Below are positions 38,233 through 46,943 of a stretch of DNA of 64,000 nucleotides, in pieces. Under the pieces are notes generated by a model. That model searched no databases, was not told where the DNA came from, and was given only the letters and a program-made list of their open reading frames with translations. The translations under genes were made by a program, and so were the position numbers. Origin of the DNA: Flavobacterium sp. KACC 22763 (GTDB taxonomy: Bacteria; Bacteroidota; Bacteroidia; Flavobacteriales; Flavobacteriaceae); assembly GCF_028736155.1 (NCBI RefSeq), contig NZ_CP117879.1, forward strand, positions 2,232,001 through 2,296,000, written 5' to 3'. The first letter of the stretch is position 1. The number at the start of each line of letters is the position of its first letter.

Positions 38233-38312
38233 GCTACGAATTACACGAATTTTCACAAATTTAAATTATCAATTGGAAGAAAGAATTAGTGCAAATTCGT
38301 GTAATTCGTGGC
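38233..38312. repeat. Inverted repeat of ATTACACGAATTT words
   Basis: GCTACGAATTACACGAATTT (38233-38252) and AAATTCGTGTAATTCGTGGC (38293-38312) pair over 20 nt with one mismatch. It lies in the convergent gap before the molybdenum enzyme genes. Confidence 0.85.
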
Positions 38313-38355
38313 TATAAAAATCATTTTTAATCCTCTTTAATCTGTGGCTAAAAAT

Positions 38356-40557
38356 TTAAACGACAGTTTCTATAATTTTATCCAACGTAATTGGTAAATC
38401 TCTAACACGTTTTCCGGTTGCATTGAAAACAGCATTTGCAATTGCAGGCGCCATTCCGACCAAAGCTGTTTCTCCCAGACCTTTTGTTCCCATTGGGTTG
38501 CTGATTGGGTCTTTTTTATTGACGAAGAAAACTTCCTGTTTTTCAATATCAGCATTTACAGGAACGTGATAATCTGCAAAATTGTTATTAATTGGACGCC
38601 CAAAACGATGATCGATCTCTAATGCTTCCATTAATCCCATTCCGATTCCTCCTACTGCTCCTCCGAACATTTGTCCTGCAGAAGTTTTCTGGCTTATTAC
38701 GGTTCCAATATCAGCACAAGAAACCACATGAGCTAATCTTATTTTACCCAAATTCGGGTTCACCAATACTTTTACAAAATGAACCGAAAATGAATAAATT
38801 GAATATTTCTTCGCTTCTTCAGCAGCTTTAGAAAGATTTTCCACTTCAAAATCTTCTAATTTATTACTGCTTAAAAGCGCCGCTAAAGTAACCGACTTAG
38901 ATTTATCTTTTTTAGAAAAAACTGTTCCATTCTCAAAAGTTAAATCTGTTAGAGCGATTCCTTTTAAAGCAGGATTTTTACTTCCTAATTCAATTATTTT
39001 ATTCAATAATAAATTGCACGCATCATGAACCGCGGAACCAACAGATGAAGTCGTTGCCGAACCACCTTGCGTTGGGCCTTTTGGTAAACCGCTTTTTCCC
39101 ATTTCGATAATTACATTTTCTGATGGCAAACCTATTACTTCAGCTCCAATAGCAGTCATCATAGTAGCCGTTCCTGGCCCCATATCGTTTACGCTACATT
39201 GTAAGACTAAATCGCCATTCGCTAAAAATTTTGCCTTTACAGAAGTTGGGCTTCTATAACAGCCGAAAGTTCCTGTTCCCATTCCGTAACCAACCAACCA
39301 GTTTCCTTCTTTCACAGAACCTGGTTCATTTTTACGGTTTTTCCAGCCTATGCGTTCCATTCCGCCTTCGTAACATTCTAAAAGAAATTTACTGCTCCAA
39401 GGTTTATTTTGTTCCTGATCTTTTTCTGCATAATTCAGTTTACGGAATTCAATCGGATCTAAGTTTAATTTATATGCCATTTCATCCATTGCACTTTCTA
39501 ATGCAAAAGAACCTGTCGCCTCGCCTGGTCCGCGCATCCAGATTGGTGTGCAAGTATCTAAAGGCACAATTCTGTAACGTGTCGAAACATTGGCACAATC
39601 ATAAATAAATCGGGACATGTTTACGGTTCCTTCCATGAAATCTTCATAGCTCGAAGTCATTGCAGCAGCCTCGTGCGTTAAACCTGTCAGTTTTCCATCT
39701 TTAGTTGCACCAAGACCCATTTTCTGAATCGTGTAAGGTCTGAAACCAACGTTGGTAAACATTTGCTCACGATGCAAAACTAACTTCACAGGACGATTTA
39801 GTTTTTTAGCTCCAATTAAAGCTGCAATTTCATACGGCCAAGTATGCAATCCCATTCCGAATGCACCTCCAAGATATTCGGCATGAACCTCAACATCTTC
39901 GACAGGCACTCCAAAAACTCCTGCTACACTTCTACGTGTTCCTTCAACACCTTGACTTTTTGTATATAAAATCGGTTTATTACCGTCCCATTTCGCTATG
40001 ATGTTTGCCAGTTCCATTGGGTTATGCACTTCGGTTGGAATCGTATATTCGGTTTCTAAAACAACCTCAGCATTTTTATATCCGTCATGTTCACCACGAT
40101 GGTAATCATTTCCTTTATCGGTTTCTACCTTCTTTTCTTTTTCAGCTGCTTTTTTAAGTTCTGTCGAATGCTCTTCTTTAAGATAATCCGCTTTAATTAA
40201 ACTTGCTGCATAACGCATACGCTCAAAAGTATCGGCAATAACTAAAGCAATCGGCTGATCGTAATACAAAACCGAATCGTCTTTAAAAATCTGCAGAGGC
40301 TGACCAAAATTATGCTTGTCTTTTGCTTTTTCGTAGCCAGCAGGTTTATCTACATTCAAATGTGTAATAACCGCCAAAACTCCTGGTGCCCATTCTGCTT
40401 TTTTGGTATCAATGGTTTTAATTCTTCCTTTTGCAATAGTGCTTCCAACCAAACAGGCATAAACAACACCTGCCGTTTTATATTCTGCCGAATAAGTTGC
40501 TGAACCCGTTACTTTAGCAAATCCGTCAACTCTATTAATATTACTTGTCTTGCTCAT
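38356..40557 (-). CDS. Molybdopterin-binding subunit of a xanthine dehydrogenase-family enzyme (PaoC-like)
   Basis: 733 residues. The xanthine/aldehyde dehydrogenase N-terminal domain (VDGFAKVTGSATYSAEY) and the Mo-cofactor region (YLGGAFGMGLHTWPYEIA; MWMRGPGEATGSFALES; MGTKGLGETALVGMAP with the catalytic glutamate) are all present. As a separate subunit it matches the PaoABC / three-subunit aldehyde oxidoreductase type rather than long XDH. It follows the FAD subunit by 7 bp. The substrate may be an aldehyde or purine; it cannot be told here. Confidence 0.88.
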   Translation of the reverse strand: MSKTSNINRVDGFAKVTGSATYSAEYKTAGVVYACLVGSTIAKGRIKTIDTKKAEWAPGVLAVITHLNVDKPAGYEKAKDKHNFGQPLQIFKDDSVLYYDQPIALVIADTFERMRYAASLIKADYLKEEHSTELKKAAEKEKKVETDKGNDYHRGEHDGYKNAEVVLETEYTIPTEVHNPMELANIIAKWDGNKPILYTKSQGVEGTRRSVAGVFGVPVEDVEVHAEYLGGAFGMGLHTWPYEIAALIGAKKLNRPVKLVLHREQMFTNVGFRPYTIQKMGLGATKDGKLTGLTHEAAAMTSSYEDFMEGTVNMSRFIYDCANVSTRYRIVPLDTCTPIWMRGPGEATGSFALESAMDEMAYKLNLDPIEFRKLNYAEKDQEQNKPWSSKFLLECYEGGMERIGWKNRKNEPGSVKEGNWLVGYGMGTGTFGCYRSPTSVKAKFLANGDLVLQCSVNDMGPGTATMMTAIGAEVIGLPSENVIIEMGKSGLPKGPTQGGSATTSSVGSAVHDACNLLLNKIIELGSKNPALKGIALTDLTFENGTVFSKKDKSKSVTLAALLSSNKLEDFEVENLSKAAEEAKKYSIYSFSVHFVKVLVNPNLGKIRLAHVVSCADIGTVISQKTSAGQMFGGAVGGIGMGLMEALEIDHRFGRPINNNFADYHVPVNADIEKQEVFFVNKKDPISNPMGTKGLGETALVGMAPAIANAVFNATGKRVRDLPITLDKIIETVV

Positions 40558-40564
40558 AATTTAA

Positions 40565-41545
40565 TTATTTTGATGCTGCTATTGTAAGTGCTTCTGCTAC
40601 TGCATTCTCTCCAAGCGTTAGTTTAAAATTATTATCACCGAATCCCTTTGCACCTTTCATAGACAAATGGCCTGCTTGTTTAAATAGATCTTCTGAAATT
40701 GTTTTCCCTTTCAGGAATTTTTCTGTTTCTGTCAATCTCCAAGGTTTATGTGCCACACCGCCCATAGCCAATCTGACATCATTTATAGTATTATCTTTTA
40801 TATCTAAAGCCGCAGCAACAGATACCAATGCAAAAGCATAACTCGTCCTGTCACGAACTTTTAGATAATGAACATTTTTAGTAAAATTATTATCTGGAAT
40901 TTCAACAGCAGTGATCAATTCTCTACTGTCTAGCGTATTGTCTTTTTCAGGCGTATTTCCTGGAAGTCTATGAAAATCGGTGAAATCAATTTCTCGCTTT
41001 CCTTTTGGTCCTTCTACCAAAACCTTCGCGTCAAGTGCTGCCAAAGCCACACACATATCACTTGGGTGAACCGCAATGCAACTGTCCGAAGTTCCAAAAA
41101 CTGCTGCCATTCTATTAGAACCGCCAATCGCACCGCATCCACTTTTTGGAACACGTTTGTTGCAAGGCATATCGGTATTATAATAATAAGAACATCTTGT
41201 TTTCTGCAACATATTTCCTCCAACAGTTGCCATGTGCCTAATCTGTTGAGAAGCTCCAGCTGCTAAGGCTAATGCCAACAAAGGATATTTTTCTTTTATA
41301 GAAACATCTTCGGCAACCTGACTGTTTTTTGCCAAAGCACCAATCGAAACTTTTCCTTTTAAGAACTCTATTTTCTTTAAGTCTAATCCGTTAATGTCAA
41401 CCAATTTATCTGGAGCAACGATGTTCTTCTTCATTAAATCGACCAGATTCGTTCCTCCCGCAATAAACATAGAAGAATTATCTTTAGCTTTTCCCGTAAC
41501 TGCCGACGAAGAAGACAGCGCTTTAATTATCTGAAAGTTTTTCAT
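40565..41545 (-). CDS. FAD-binding subunit of the molybdenum hydroxylase (PaoB-like)
   Basis: 326 residues. The FAD-binding PCMH-type segment (FIAGGTNLVDLMKKNIVAPDKLVDI, LALAAGASQQIRHMATVGGNMLQ) and the CO-dehydrogenase flavoprotein C-terminal part (YAFALVSVAAALDI, RLAMGGVAHKPWR) are clear. It also has the cysteine-rich loop (TRCSYYYNTDMPCNKRVPKSGC) that binds an extra 4Fe-4S cluster in PaoB. Its ATG overlaps the stop of the 2Fe-2S gene by 4 bases (41542-41545), so the two are translationally coupled. Confidence 0.88.
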   Translation of the reverse strand: MKNFQIIKALSSSSAVTGKAKDNSSMFIAGGTNLVDLMKKNIVAPDKLVDINGLDLKKIEFLKGKVSIGALAKNSQVAEDVSIKEKYPLLALALAAGASQQIRHMATVGGNMLQKTRCSYYYNTDMPCNKRVPKSGCGAIGGSNRMAAVFGTSDSCIAVHPSDMCVALAALDAKVLVEGPKGKREIDFTDFHRLPGNTPEKDNTLDSRELITAVEIPDNNFTKNVHYLKVRDRTSYAFALVSVAAALDIKDNTINDVRLAMGGVAHKPWRLTETEKFLKGKTISEDLFKQAGHLSMKGAKGFGDNNFKLTLGENAVAEALTIAASK

Positions 41546-42180
41546 ATCTCCTTTCCTCCTTCCTTCACTTCAGTTATCGCGTCAACAATGTTATGATAAG
41601 CACCACATCTACAAATGTTACCGCTCATATATTCACTAATTTCTTCTCTACTATTGGCATGACCTTCTTTGATACAAGCAATTCCCGACATGATTTGTCC
41701 CGGTGTGCAATAGCCACACTGAAAACCGTCGTGTTTGATAAAAGCTTCCTGCATTGGGTGCAGTTTTTTTCCTTTCGAAAGTCCTTCGATTGTAGTGACT
41801 TGTGCGTTTTGCTGCATCGTTGCCAAAGACAGACACGACAAAATTCTGGTTCCATTTACGTGAACTGTACACGCACCACATTGTCCGTGATCGCAGCCTT
41901 TTTTAGTTCCTGTAAGCTGTAATTGTTCGCGAAGCAAATCCAATAAAGTTGTTCTTGGTTCAATATTAAGATTATGTTTTGTGCCATTTACTTCAATAGA
42001 AAGCGGTACTGTTTCTAAATATTCCGCTATTTTTTCATCCCATTTCTTATCTGAAGCCATAACCAATGAAGGTGGCGTCAGGGCAAGAGCGGTAAAAAGT
42101 CCTGATTTCTTTATAAAGTCACGACGGGAACTAGCATCTTCCGGTGTTACTTTATCCTGATTTGTTTTTTTAGAAGCCAT
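41542..42180 (-). CDS. 2Fe-2S subunit of the molybdenum hydroxylase with Tat signal (PaoA-like)
   Basis: 212 residues. The N-terminus SSRRDFIKKSG has the twin-arginine pattern, pointing to export to the periplasm as a folded cofactor complex. Two 2Fe-2S motifs follow: a plant-type ferredoxin set (CDHGQCGAC, with a later cysteine in RILSCLS) and the helical set (CGYCTPGQ, CRCGAYH). It passes electrons from Mo to FAD. First gene of the three; a minus-strand TAAATTTG at 42232-42225 could be its -7 element, with no clear -33. Confidence 0.88.
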   Translation of the reverse strand: MASKKTNQDKVTPEDASSRRDFIKKSGLFTALALTPPSLVMASDKKWDEKIAEYLETVPLSIEVNGTKHNLNIEPRTTLLDLLREQLQLTGTKKGCDHGQCGACTVHVNGTRILSCLSLATMQQNAQVTTIEGLSKGKKLHPMQEAFIKHDGFQCGYCTPGQIMSGIACIKEGHANSREEISEYMSGNICRCGAYHNIVDAITEVKEGGKEI

Positions 42181-42304
42181 TCAATCTATTTGTTAAATTA
42201 GCAAATTCGCTTTTGTCATTCTAACAAATTTAGCGATCTTATGTAAGAAAAAATTATAAAATTCAAACATTACTCTTATTTAGAATAATTTCAATTTTGT
42301 TTTT

Positions 42305-42533
42305 TTAACCGCAAAGGCGCAAAGGGTTTTCGCAAAGTTCGCTAAGTTATTTTTCTCTCGCAGATTTGGCAGATAATGCAGATTTTGAATACGATGAAAA
42401 GATTTACACAGATTCTTTATGATAGAAATAAATAAAAAATCTGTTTAAATCTGTAAAATCTGCGAGAAACAAAAAATTATACACATTAAAATTTTGCGTT
42501 CTTTGCGAAAACCCTTTGCGCCTTTACGGTTAA
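42305..42533. repeat. Outer GCAAAG-family inverted repeat of a nested pair
   Basis: The arms at 42305-42337 and 42501-42533 pair over 33 nt with one mismatch (left arm begins TTAACCGCAAAGGCG). The 163-bp interior holds a second, complete inverted repeat of another word family (42356-42467). Together they take up most of the 408-bp gap between the divergent Mo-enzyme and desulfurase genes. Confidence 0.9.
42356..42467. repeat. Inner CGCAGATTT-family inverted repeat
   Basis: TCTCGCAGATTTGGCAGAT (42356-42374) and ATCTGTAAAATCTGCGAGA (42449-42467) pair with two mismatches. It lies completely inside the outer repeat, as though inserted there. Confidence 0.88.
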
Positions 42534-42588
42534 TTCTTTCACGTAGATTAATTCTGAAATTGTATTTTTACTAAATTAAGTCCAAATT

Positions 42589-43740
42589 ATGCCACAACAA
42601 GAAATCATTTATCTTGATAACAATGCCACAACTCGTGTTGATGAAAGAGTTTTGAATGCGATGCTTCCGTATTTTACTGATTTTTATGCGAATTCAACGG
42701 GAACACATTTGGCGGGATTAACGGTAAAAGAAGCTGTTGAAAATGCTGCATGGCAAACGGCAGATTTAATAAATGCTGATGCAGATGAAATCGTATTTAC
42801 TTCGGGCGCAACTGAAGCTATAAATCTGGCCATAAAAGGTCTTGTTGATCAGGATCGAAAACATATCGTTACCATTCAAACTGAACATAAAACGGTTCTG
42901 GAAACCTGTCGATTTATGGAAAGTATTGGTTTTGAAGTGACTTATCTTCCAACTAATTCTGATGGACTTTTAAATCTTCAACTTTTAGAAGAAATAATTA
43001 CAGATAAAACACTGGTTTTCATTGGAATGCTTTCTAATAACGAAACGGGTGTCATACAAAATATCAGCTCAATTTCTAAAATATTGAAAGCCAAAAATGT
43101 GCTTTTTATGTGTGATGCAACTCAGGCTGTTGGTAAAATTTCTGTTGATGTAAAAAAACTCGGAATTGATCTTTTGACTTTATCTGCACATAAATTTTAT
43201 GGCCCAAAAGGAATTGGCGCTTTGTATATTTCGGCGAAAGCCAAAATAAAATTGTCTCCTCAAATTCTTGGAGGCGGACAACAAAGAAAATTACGAAGCG
43301 GAACGCTAAATGTTCCCGGAATTATCGGTTTAGGAAAAGCATGTGAAATAGCTGTAAATGAATTAGAAAAAGATCAAAATAGAGTTTCTCTATTACGAGA
43401 CAAACTTGAAAAAGGTTTATTACAGTTTGAAGGTTCTTTTGTAAATGGAAATACAGAAAACCGAATTTATAATACTTCAAACATTTGCTTTCCAAACGTA
43501 AATTCAGAACAGCTTATTCTCGCTTTAGGAAATATTTCTGTTTCCAACGGAGCTTCTTGCTCGGCAGTAACTTCTCAACCTTCTCATGTCTTAAAAGCAA
43601 TGGGATTATCTGATGAAGATGCTTTGAGTTCGGTTCGTTTTAGTTTGGGAAGATTTACTACTTCTGAGGAAATTGATATTGCTGTTAAGCGGGTTTTAGA
43701 ATTGGCTAGGCAGTTTGCCTCTAAGACACAAAGACTCTAA
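42589..43740 (+). CDS. Cysteine desulfurase (NifS/IscS family), probably for Mo-cofactor sulfuration
   Basis: 383 residues. PLP lysine K202 in LLTLSAHKFYGPKG, with YLDNNATT at the start and TEHKTVLE, CDATQAVGK as other PLP contacts; the active cysteine is C324 in NGASCSAV. It makes protein-bound sulfane sulfur from cysteine. Its place between the Mo hydroxylase and XdhC/MocA genes fits supply of the terminal sulfur on molybdenum, as NifS4 does for xanthine dehydrogenase in Rhodobacter. The C-terminal KTQRL is coded by the edge of a GCAAAG-type repeat. Confidence 0.86.
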   Translation: MPQQEIIYLDNNATTRVDERVLNAMLPYFTDFYANSTGTHLAGLTVKEAVENAAWQTADLINADADEIVFTSGATEAINLAIKGLVDQDRKHIVTIQTEHKTVLETCRFMESIGFEVTYLPTNSDGLLNLQLLEEIITDKTLVFIGMLSNNETGVIQNISSISKILKAKNVLFMCDATQAVGKISVDVKKLGIDLLTLSAHKFYGPKGIGALYISAKAKIKLSPQILGGGQQRKLRSGTLNVPGIIGLGKACEIAVNELEKDQNRVSLLRDKLEKGLLQFEGSFVNGNTENRIYNTSNICFPNVNSEQLILALGNISVSNGASCSAVTSQPSHVLKAMGLSDEDALSSVRFSLGRFTTSEEIDIAVKRVLELARQFASKTQRL

Positions 43741-43798
43741 GTTTTTTTCTTTATTTTTAATCTCGCAGAGTCACGGAGACGCAAAGATTTTATGAATT

Positions 43799-43917
43799 AC
43801 CTCCAGTTTTAACTGGAGGTATGATATTTAAATAGAATTAAGGCTTTAGCCAAACAAGTCTTAATTTGGCTAAAGCATTTTCTGTATGCTGTCTTTTTTC
43901 ATCCAGCTAAAGCTGGA
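43799..43917. repeat. Run of three hairpins after the desulfurase gene
   Basis: Three palindromes follow one another: ACCTCCAGTT-TT-AACTGGAGGT (43799-43820), GCTTTAGCCAAA with its complement (43843-43854, 43865-43876) and TCCAGCT-AA-AGCTGGA (43902-43917). The words CCAG and CTTTAGC recur between them. GCAAAG-type words lie on either side (43770-43790, 43980-44010). Confidence 0.8.
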
Positions 43918-44020
43918 CGCAATTCAAATTAAATTTCATAACTAATCTTTACAACTTTGCAAGATTAATTGATATGAAAAACCTCTAGACCTTTGCAACT
44001 TTGAACCTTTGTCCCTTTCT

Positions 44021-44638
44021 TCAAGAAATCAACTTAAAATAATCTTCGTCTGTATCAATATCGATATGTCCTTTTTCAAAAGGAACTGAGGCCACATCTT
44101 CAGTATATTTTTTAATGATTTTTTTTGCCCCTTCCTGTCCTTTCAATTCTAGAAGTTCTTGAAAGTATTTTTTATGAAATAAAACTGGTGTCCCTAAAGT
44201 TTCCGAATAAGCTGAGGCTGCAATTCCTTTTTTGGTTCTATTTGCTTCAATAATTAAATTTTCAAAAATGGAATGAGTTACAAAAGGCTGATCGCAAACT
44301 GCTAAAATACATCGTTCACAATCAGGATTTTGATGTAATAATTGGCTGATACCTTTTACGATTGAAGAAGACATTCCGTTTTCCCAGTCAGAATTGAAAG
44401 AAAATGTTATTTCAGGCAAATTAAGCTCTTTTTCGATTAAATCACGGTTTGAGCCTGTCACGACTATTATAAACGAATTTTCGACTTTTAAAACTTCCGA
44501 AATGGTGTTTTTCAGCAAAGTTGATTCTTTATATTGCAACAATTGTTTTGGTCTGCCTAATCTAGAGGAATTACCTGCAGCCAAAATAATAATACCTGTT
44601 TTATTTTGAAATCTAGTCTCCATAATGAATTTCATCAT
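44021..44638 (-). CDS. MocA/MobA-like molybdopterin nucleotidyltransferase
   Basis: 205 residues. The nucleotidyltransferase P-loop-like motif LAAGNSSRLGRPKQLL opens the protein, and AVCDQPFVT holds the Mg aspartate. Such proteins link CMP (or GMP) to molybdopterin; next to XdhC and a xanthine dehydrogenase-family enzyme, cytidylation as in MocA is the best guess. The frame overlaps the XdhC gene by 26 bp; starting at the later METRF (44623) would shorten this to 11 bp. Either way they are coupled. Confidence 0.82.
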   Translation of the reverse strand: MMKFIMETRFQNKTGIIILAAGNSSRLGRPKQLLQYKESTLLKNTISEVLKVENSFIIVVTGSNRDLIEKELNLPEITFSFNSDWENGMSSSIVKGISQLLHQNPDCERCILAVCDQPFVTHSIFENLIIEANRTKKGIAASAYSETLGTPVLFHKKYFQELLELKGQEGAKKIIKKYTEDVASVPFEKGHIDIDTDEDYFKLIS

Positions 44639-45743
44639 GTATTTTGCCTTCTTTATATTTCAGCGAAGTTCCTATTCTTCCTGAAGCCACAGCTTTTATT
44701 TCAGAAACAATTGATAAAGCGATTTCTTCTGATGTTTCTGCGCCAATATCGAGACCAATTGGAGTATGAATTCTTTTCATCTGCTCTTCGCTTACTATGA
44801 TTCCTTCTATCAAAAGATCGTTCAGCATTCGGTTGAATTTTGATTTTGGACCTAGAATTCCGATATAATGGAAATCGATTCTTAACAACTCTTTTAAAAC
44901 CGCTAAATCGTATTTGTAATTGTGCGTCATCAAAGCAAAATAGGTCTGATCGTCAATTACAATATTCTCTAAAAAATGTCCTGGATTTACTACCGAAACT
45001 TGATCGGCTTTCGGAAAACGTTTCTTAGTTGCATGCGTTGCACGTCCTTCAAAAATACTGGTTTTCCATCCTAAAACAGAAGCCATTTTTACTAATGGCT
45101 GAATATCATTTCCTGCTCCAGCAATTACGAGTGAAATTGATGGTTTTATATATTCAATTAAAGCTTCGCTGTCATTTTCTTTCTGAAGTTTTTTTACTGC
45201 CGAAGTTTTATTTTTCAAAACCTCTTTCACTTCCGAAATCAAACTTAAAGCTTCATTATCATGAGTTAAAACGGGACTATCTTTTCTGAAAAACAAAGTT
45301 GTTCCTATCTGAAAAGCGTTTCTTTTTAAAGAGAAAACCGTTACTATTACTGCTTCTTTTCTTTCTAATTCGAGTTGTTGCAAAAGCTGAATCGGATTGT
45401 TTTCGATCTCCTCATTTATGTATTCAAAAAGAATATGGACAATTCCGTTGCAACCAAGCTGTAAACCAACTTCTGCATCGTCTTCATTACTTGTATTATA
45501 CGTTACAAGTTTATTTTGCTTTTGATTAATGGAAAGAAGCGCTTTCCGTAATGCATCACCTTCTAAACAGCCTCCACTTATTGCGCCCGTCAGCATGCCA
45601 TCTTCGGTAACCAACATACGCGCACCAGGCTGCCTGTATGACGAACCTTCGACTTTTACTACAGTTGCCAAAGCTGTTTTCTTTTCTTCTGCTTTAGCTA
45701 CTGAATATGCTTTAAGGATTTCGCTGATTTCTTTCATAGGCAA
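44613..45743 (-). CDS. XdhC-family Mo-cofactor insertion/sulfuration protein
   Basis: 376 residues. The XdhC N-terminal part (ALATVVKVEGSSYRQPGARMLVTEDG, GAISGGCLEGD with its conserved cysteine) and the C-terminal Rossmann domain (LVIAGAGNDIQPLVKMA, YIGILGPKSKFNRML) are both present. XdhC binds sulfurated Mo cofactor and delivers it to the apo-hydroxylase, together with a cysteine desulfurase such as the one at 42589. It lies upstream of the MocA gene in one transcript. Confidence 0.88.
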   Translation of the reverse strand: MPMKEISEILKAYSVAKAEEKKTALATVVKVEGSSYRQPGARMLVTEDGMLTGAISGGCLEGDALRKALLSINQKQNKLVTYNTSNEDDAEVGLQLGCNGIVHILFEYINEEIENNPIQLLQQLELERKEAVIVTVFSLKRNAFQIGTTLFFRKDSPVLTHDNEALSLISEVKEVLKNKTSAVKKLQKENDSEALIEYIKPSISLVIAGAGNDIQPLVKMASVLGWKTSIFEGRATHATKKRFPKADQVSVVNPGHFLENIVIDDQTYFALMTHNYKYDLAVLKELLRIDFHYIGILGPKSKFNRMLNDLLIEGIIVSEEQMKRIHTPIGLDIGAETSEEIALSIVSEIKAVASGRIGTSLKYKEGKIHDEIHYGD

Positions 45744-45798
45744 TTATTCACCAATAGAAATAAGCATTGATGATTTTGTTTAATAGTTTAAAAATAAA

Positions 45799-45849
45799 AA
45801 AATATTATAAACTTAAATACAAGGAGGCTCTTTAAGTTTATAATATTTT
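45799..45849 (-). terminator. AT-rich 19-bp hairpin with GGAGG in the loop
   Basis: The arms 45799-45817 and 45831-45849 are perfectly complementary (19 bp, almost all A/T). The 13-nt loop carries AAGGAGG. On the minus strand it is followed by T-rich sequence, so it probably terminates the NlpE transcript, 39 bp after its stop. Confidence 0.65.
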
Positions 45850-45887
45850 CTTATTTATAAGTAATTCTATTAATATAAATGAATTAG

Positions 45888-46361
45888 CTATTCATTTAAT
45901 TCTAAAAAATAATTCAATTTAGATTTTATTACTTTTTTGTTTCTATCAAGTAGATAAAGTTTTTCAGGGTTTTTACTGTAATAACCATAATAGAGCTGGT
46001 CTTTTTCTGGCTTATCCCAGTTTAGGATAAAAATAGTCCCATTTATATCATTTTCTAAACCTCTTTCGGTATTAAAATTACCCTTCTCTTTAAATTGCTT
46101 TTCAGGTGATTTTCCTTGGTAAATATTGGACAACTCAAATTTATTATCTAGCTGATTAATTTTAAGAACTGTTAAGATACCGCTACAGTCCGCACAAGGC
46201 AATGTTCCTTCATAAACCATAGTACTATCGACTTCATCTTTTTCTGTCGGAATCTCTGTAGAATCTGATTCAACTGCTTTATCAGTATCTTGTTGTTTTT
46301 TAAAGTTACATGAAGTGAGGTGAATCAAAATAGCTGTTGCAAGAATTAGTATTTTTTTCAT
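45888..46361 (-). CDS. NlpE-like copper-resistance / envelope stress lipoprotein
   Basis: 157 residues from the ATG at 46361 (MKKILILATAILIHLTSC); an in-frame upstream ATG at 46409 would put 16 extra residues before a clear lipoprotein signal and is rejected. The lipidated Cys is residue 18. After a charged linker comes the NlpE N-terminal type core (YEGTLPCADCSGILTVLKINQ, with the CxxC motif). NlpE binds copper and signals surface stress in enterobacteria; in Bacteroidota the role is less clear. A -7-like TATCTTTG lies at 46377-46370, so the leader would be very short. Confidence 0.8.
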   Translation of the reverse strand: MKKILILATAILIHLTSCNFKKQQDTDKAVESDSTEIPTEKDEVDSTMVYEGTLPCADCSGILTVLKINQLDNKFELSNIYQGKSPEKQFKEKGNFNTERGLENDINGTIFILNWDKPEKDQLYYGYYSKNPEKLYLLDRNKKVIKSKLNYFLELNE

Positions 46362-46536
46362 TTTTTTAGCAAAGATAAAGAATATTCTTACTTGTTTAAA
46401 AAACTCCAACTAATATCTTAATAATTCATCCTTATTTTAATAATCATTTTTTCAAACTGACGTATGATTTATATTACTAAGTTTTGTATTTTTATCAATA
46501 GCAAAATTTATACACCTAACTTTAAAAGTAAACTAC

Positions 46537-46869
46537 ATGGGAAAATTTGTAATCACTACTAGAGCCAACGGAGAGTTCCAATTCAATTTAAAAGCTGGTA
46601 ATGGTCAGACCATTCTAACGAGTGAAGGCTATACAACAAAAGCAGCCTGCAATAATGGTATCGAATCTGTTAAAAAAAATGCACCAGACGATGATCGTTA
46701 TGATCGATTAGAATCTAAAAGCGGAAAACCTTATTTTAATTTAAAAGCAGGAAACGGTCAGATTATTGGTTCTAGTGAAATGTACGAAAGCGTAGCAGCT
46801 AGAGAAAACGGAATCGAGTCTGTTAAAAAAAATGCTCCTGATGCAACCATAGATGATCAAACGGCATAA
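46537..46869 (+). CDS. YegP-family protein (two DUF1508 repeats)
   Basis: 110 residues. Two tandem DUF1508 units: GEFQFNLKAGNGQTILTSEGYTT at 11-33 and KPYFNLKAGNGQIIGSSEMYES at about 66-87, each followed by a NGIESVKKNAP block. The family is widespread and of unknown function; some members rise in stationary phase or stress. Single gene with its own intrinsic terminator. Confidence 0.9.
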   Translation: MGKFVITTRANGEFQFNLKAGNGQTILTSEGYTTKAACNNGIESVKKNAPDDDRYDRLESKSGKPYFNLKAGNGQIIGSSEMYESVAARENGIESVKKNAPDATIDDQTA

Positions 46870-46890
46870 TTGAAAACTGTTATAAAATAA

Positions 46891-46916
46891 AAAAGCGAGG
46901 AATGTTCCTCGCTTTT
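46891..46916 (+). terminator. Intrinsic terminator of yegP-like gene
   Basis: AAAAGCGAGG and CCTCGCTTTTT pair around an AATGTT loop, 22 bp after the stop. The stem is A-rich on one side and T-rich on the other, so it can work for the convergent LutC gene too. Confidence 0.85.
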
Positions 46917-46943
46917 TCGTTATAAATATATTTATAATACAAT

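Noticed and set aside
44613..44638. Overlap of XdhC and MocA genes as a sign of frameshift
   Set aside because: Both proteins have complete, well-formed domains, and a shorter MocA start exists; overlap by translational coupling is enough.
45029..45783. Plus-strand frames opposite XdhC
   Set aside because: Codon pattern and lack of domains show they are shadows of the minus-strand gene.
46362..46409. Longer NlpE start at 46409
   Set aside because: It would place 16 residues before a clear lipoprotein signal and covers the probable promoter.
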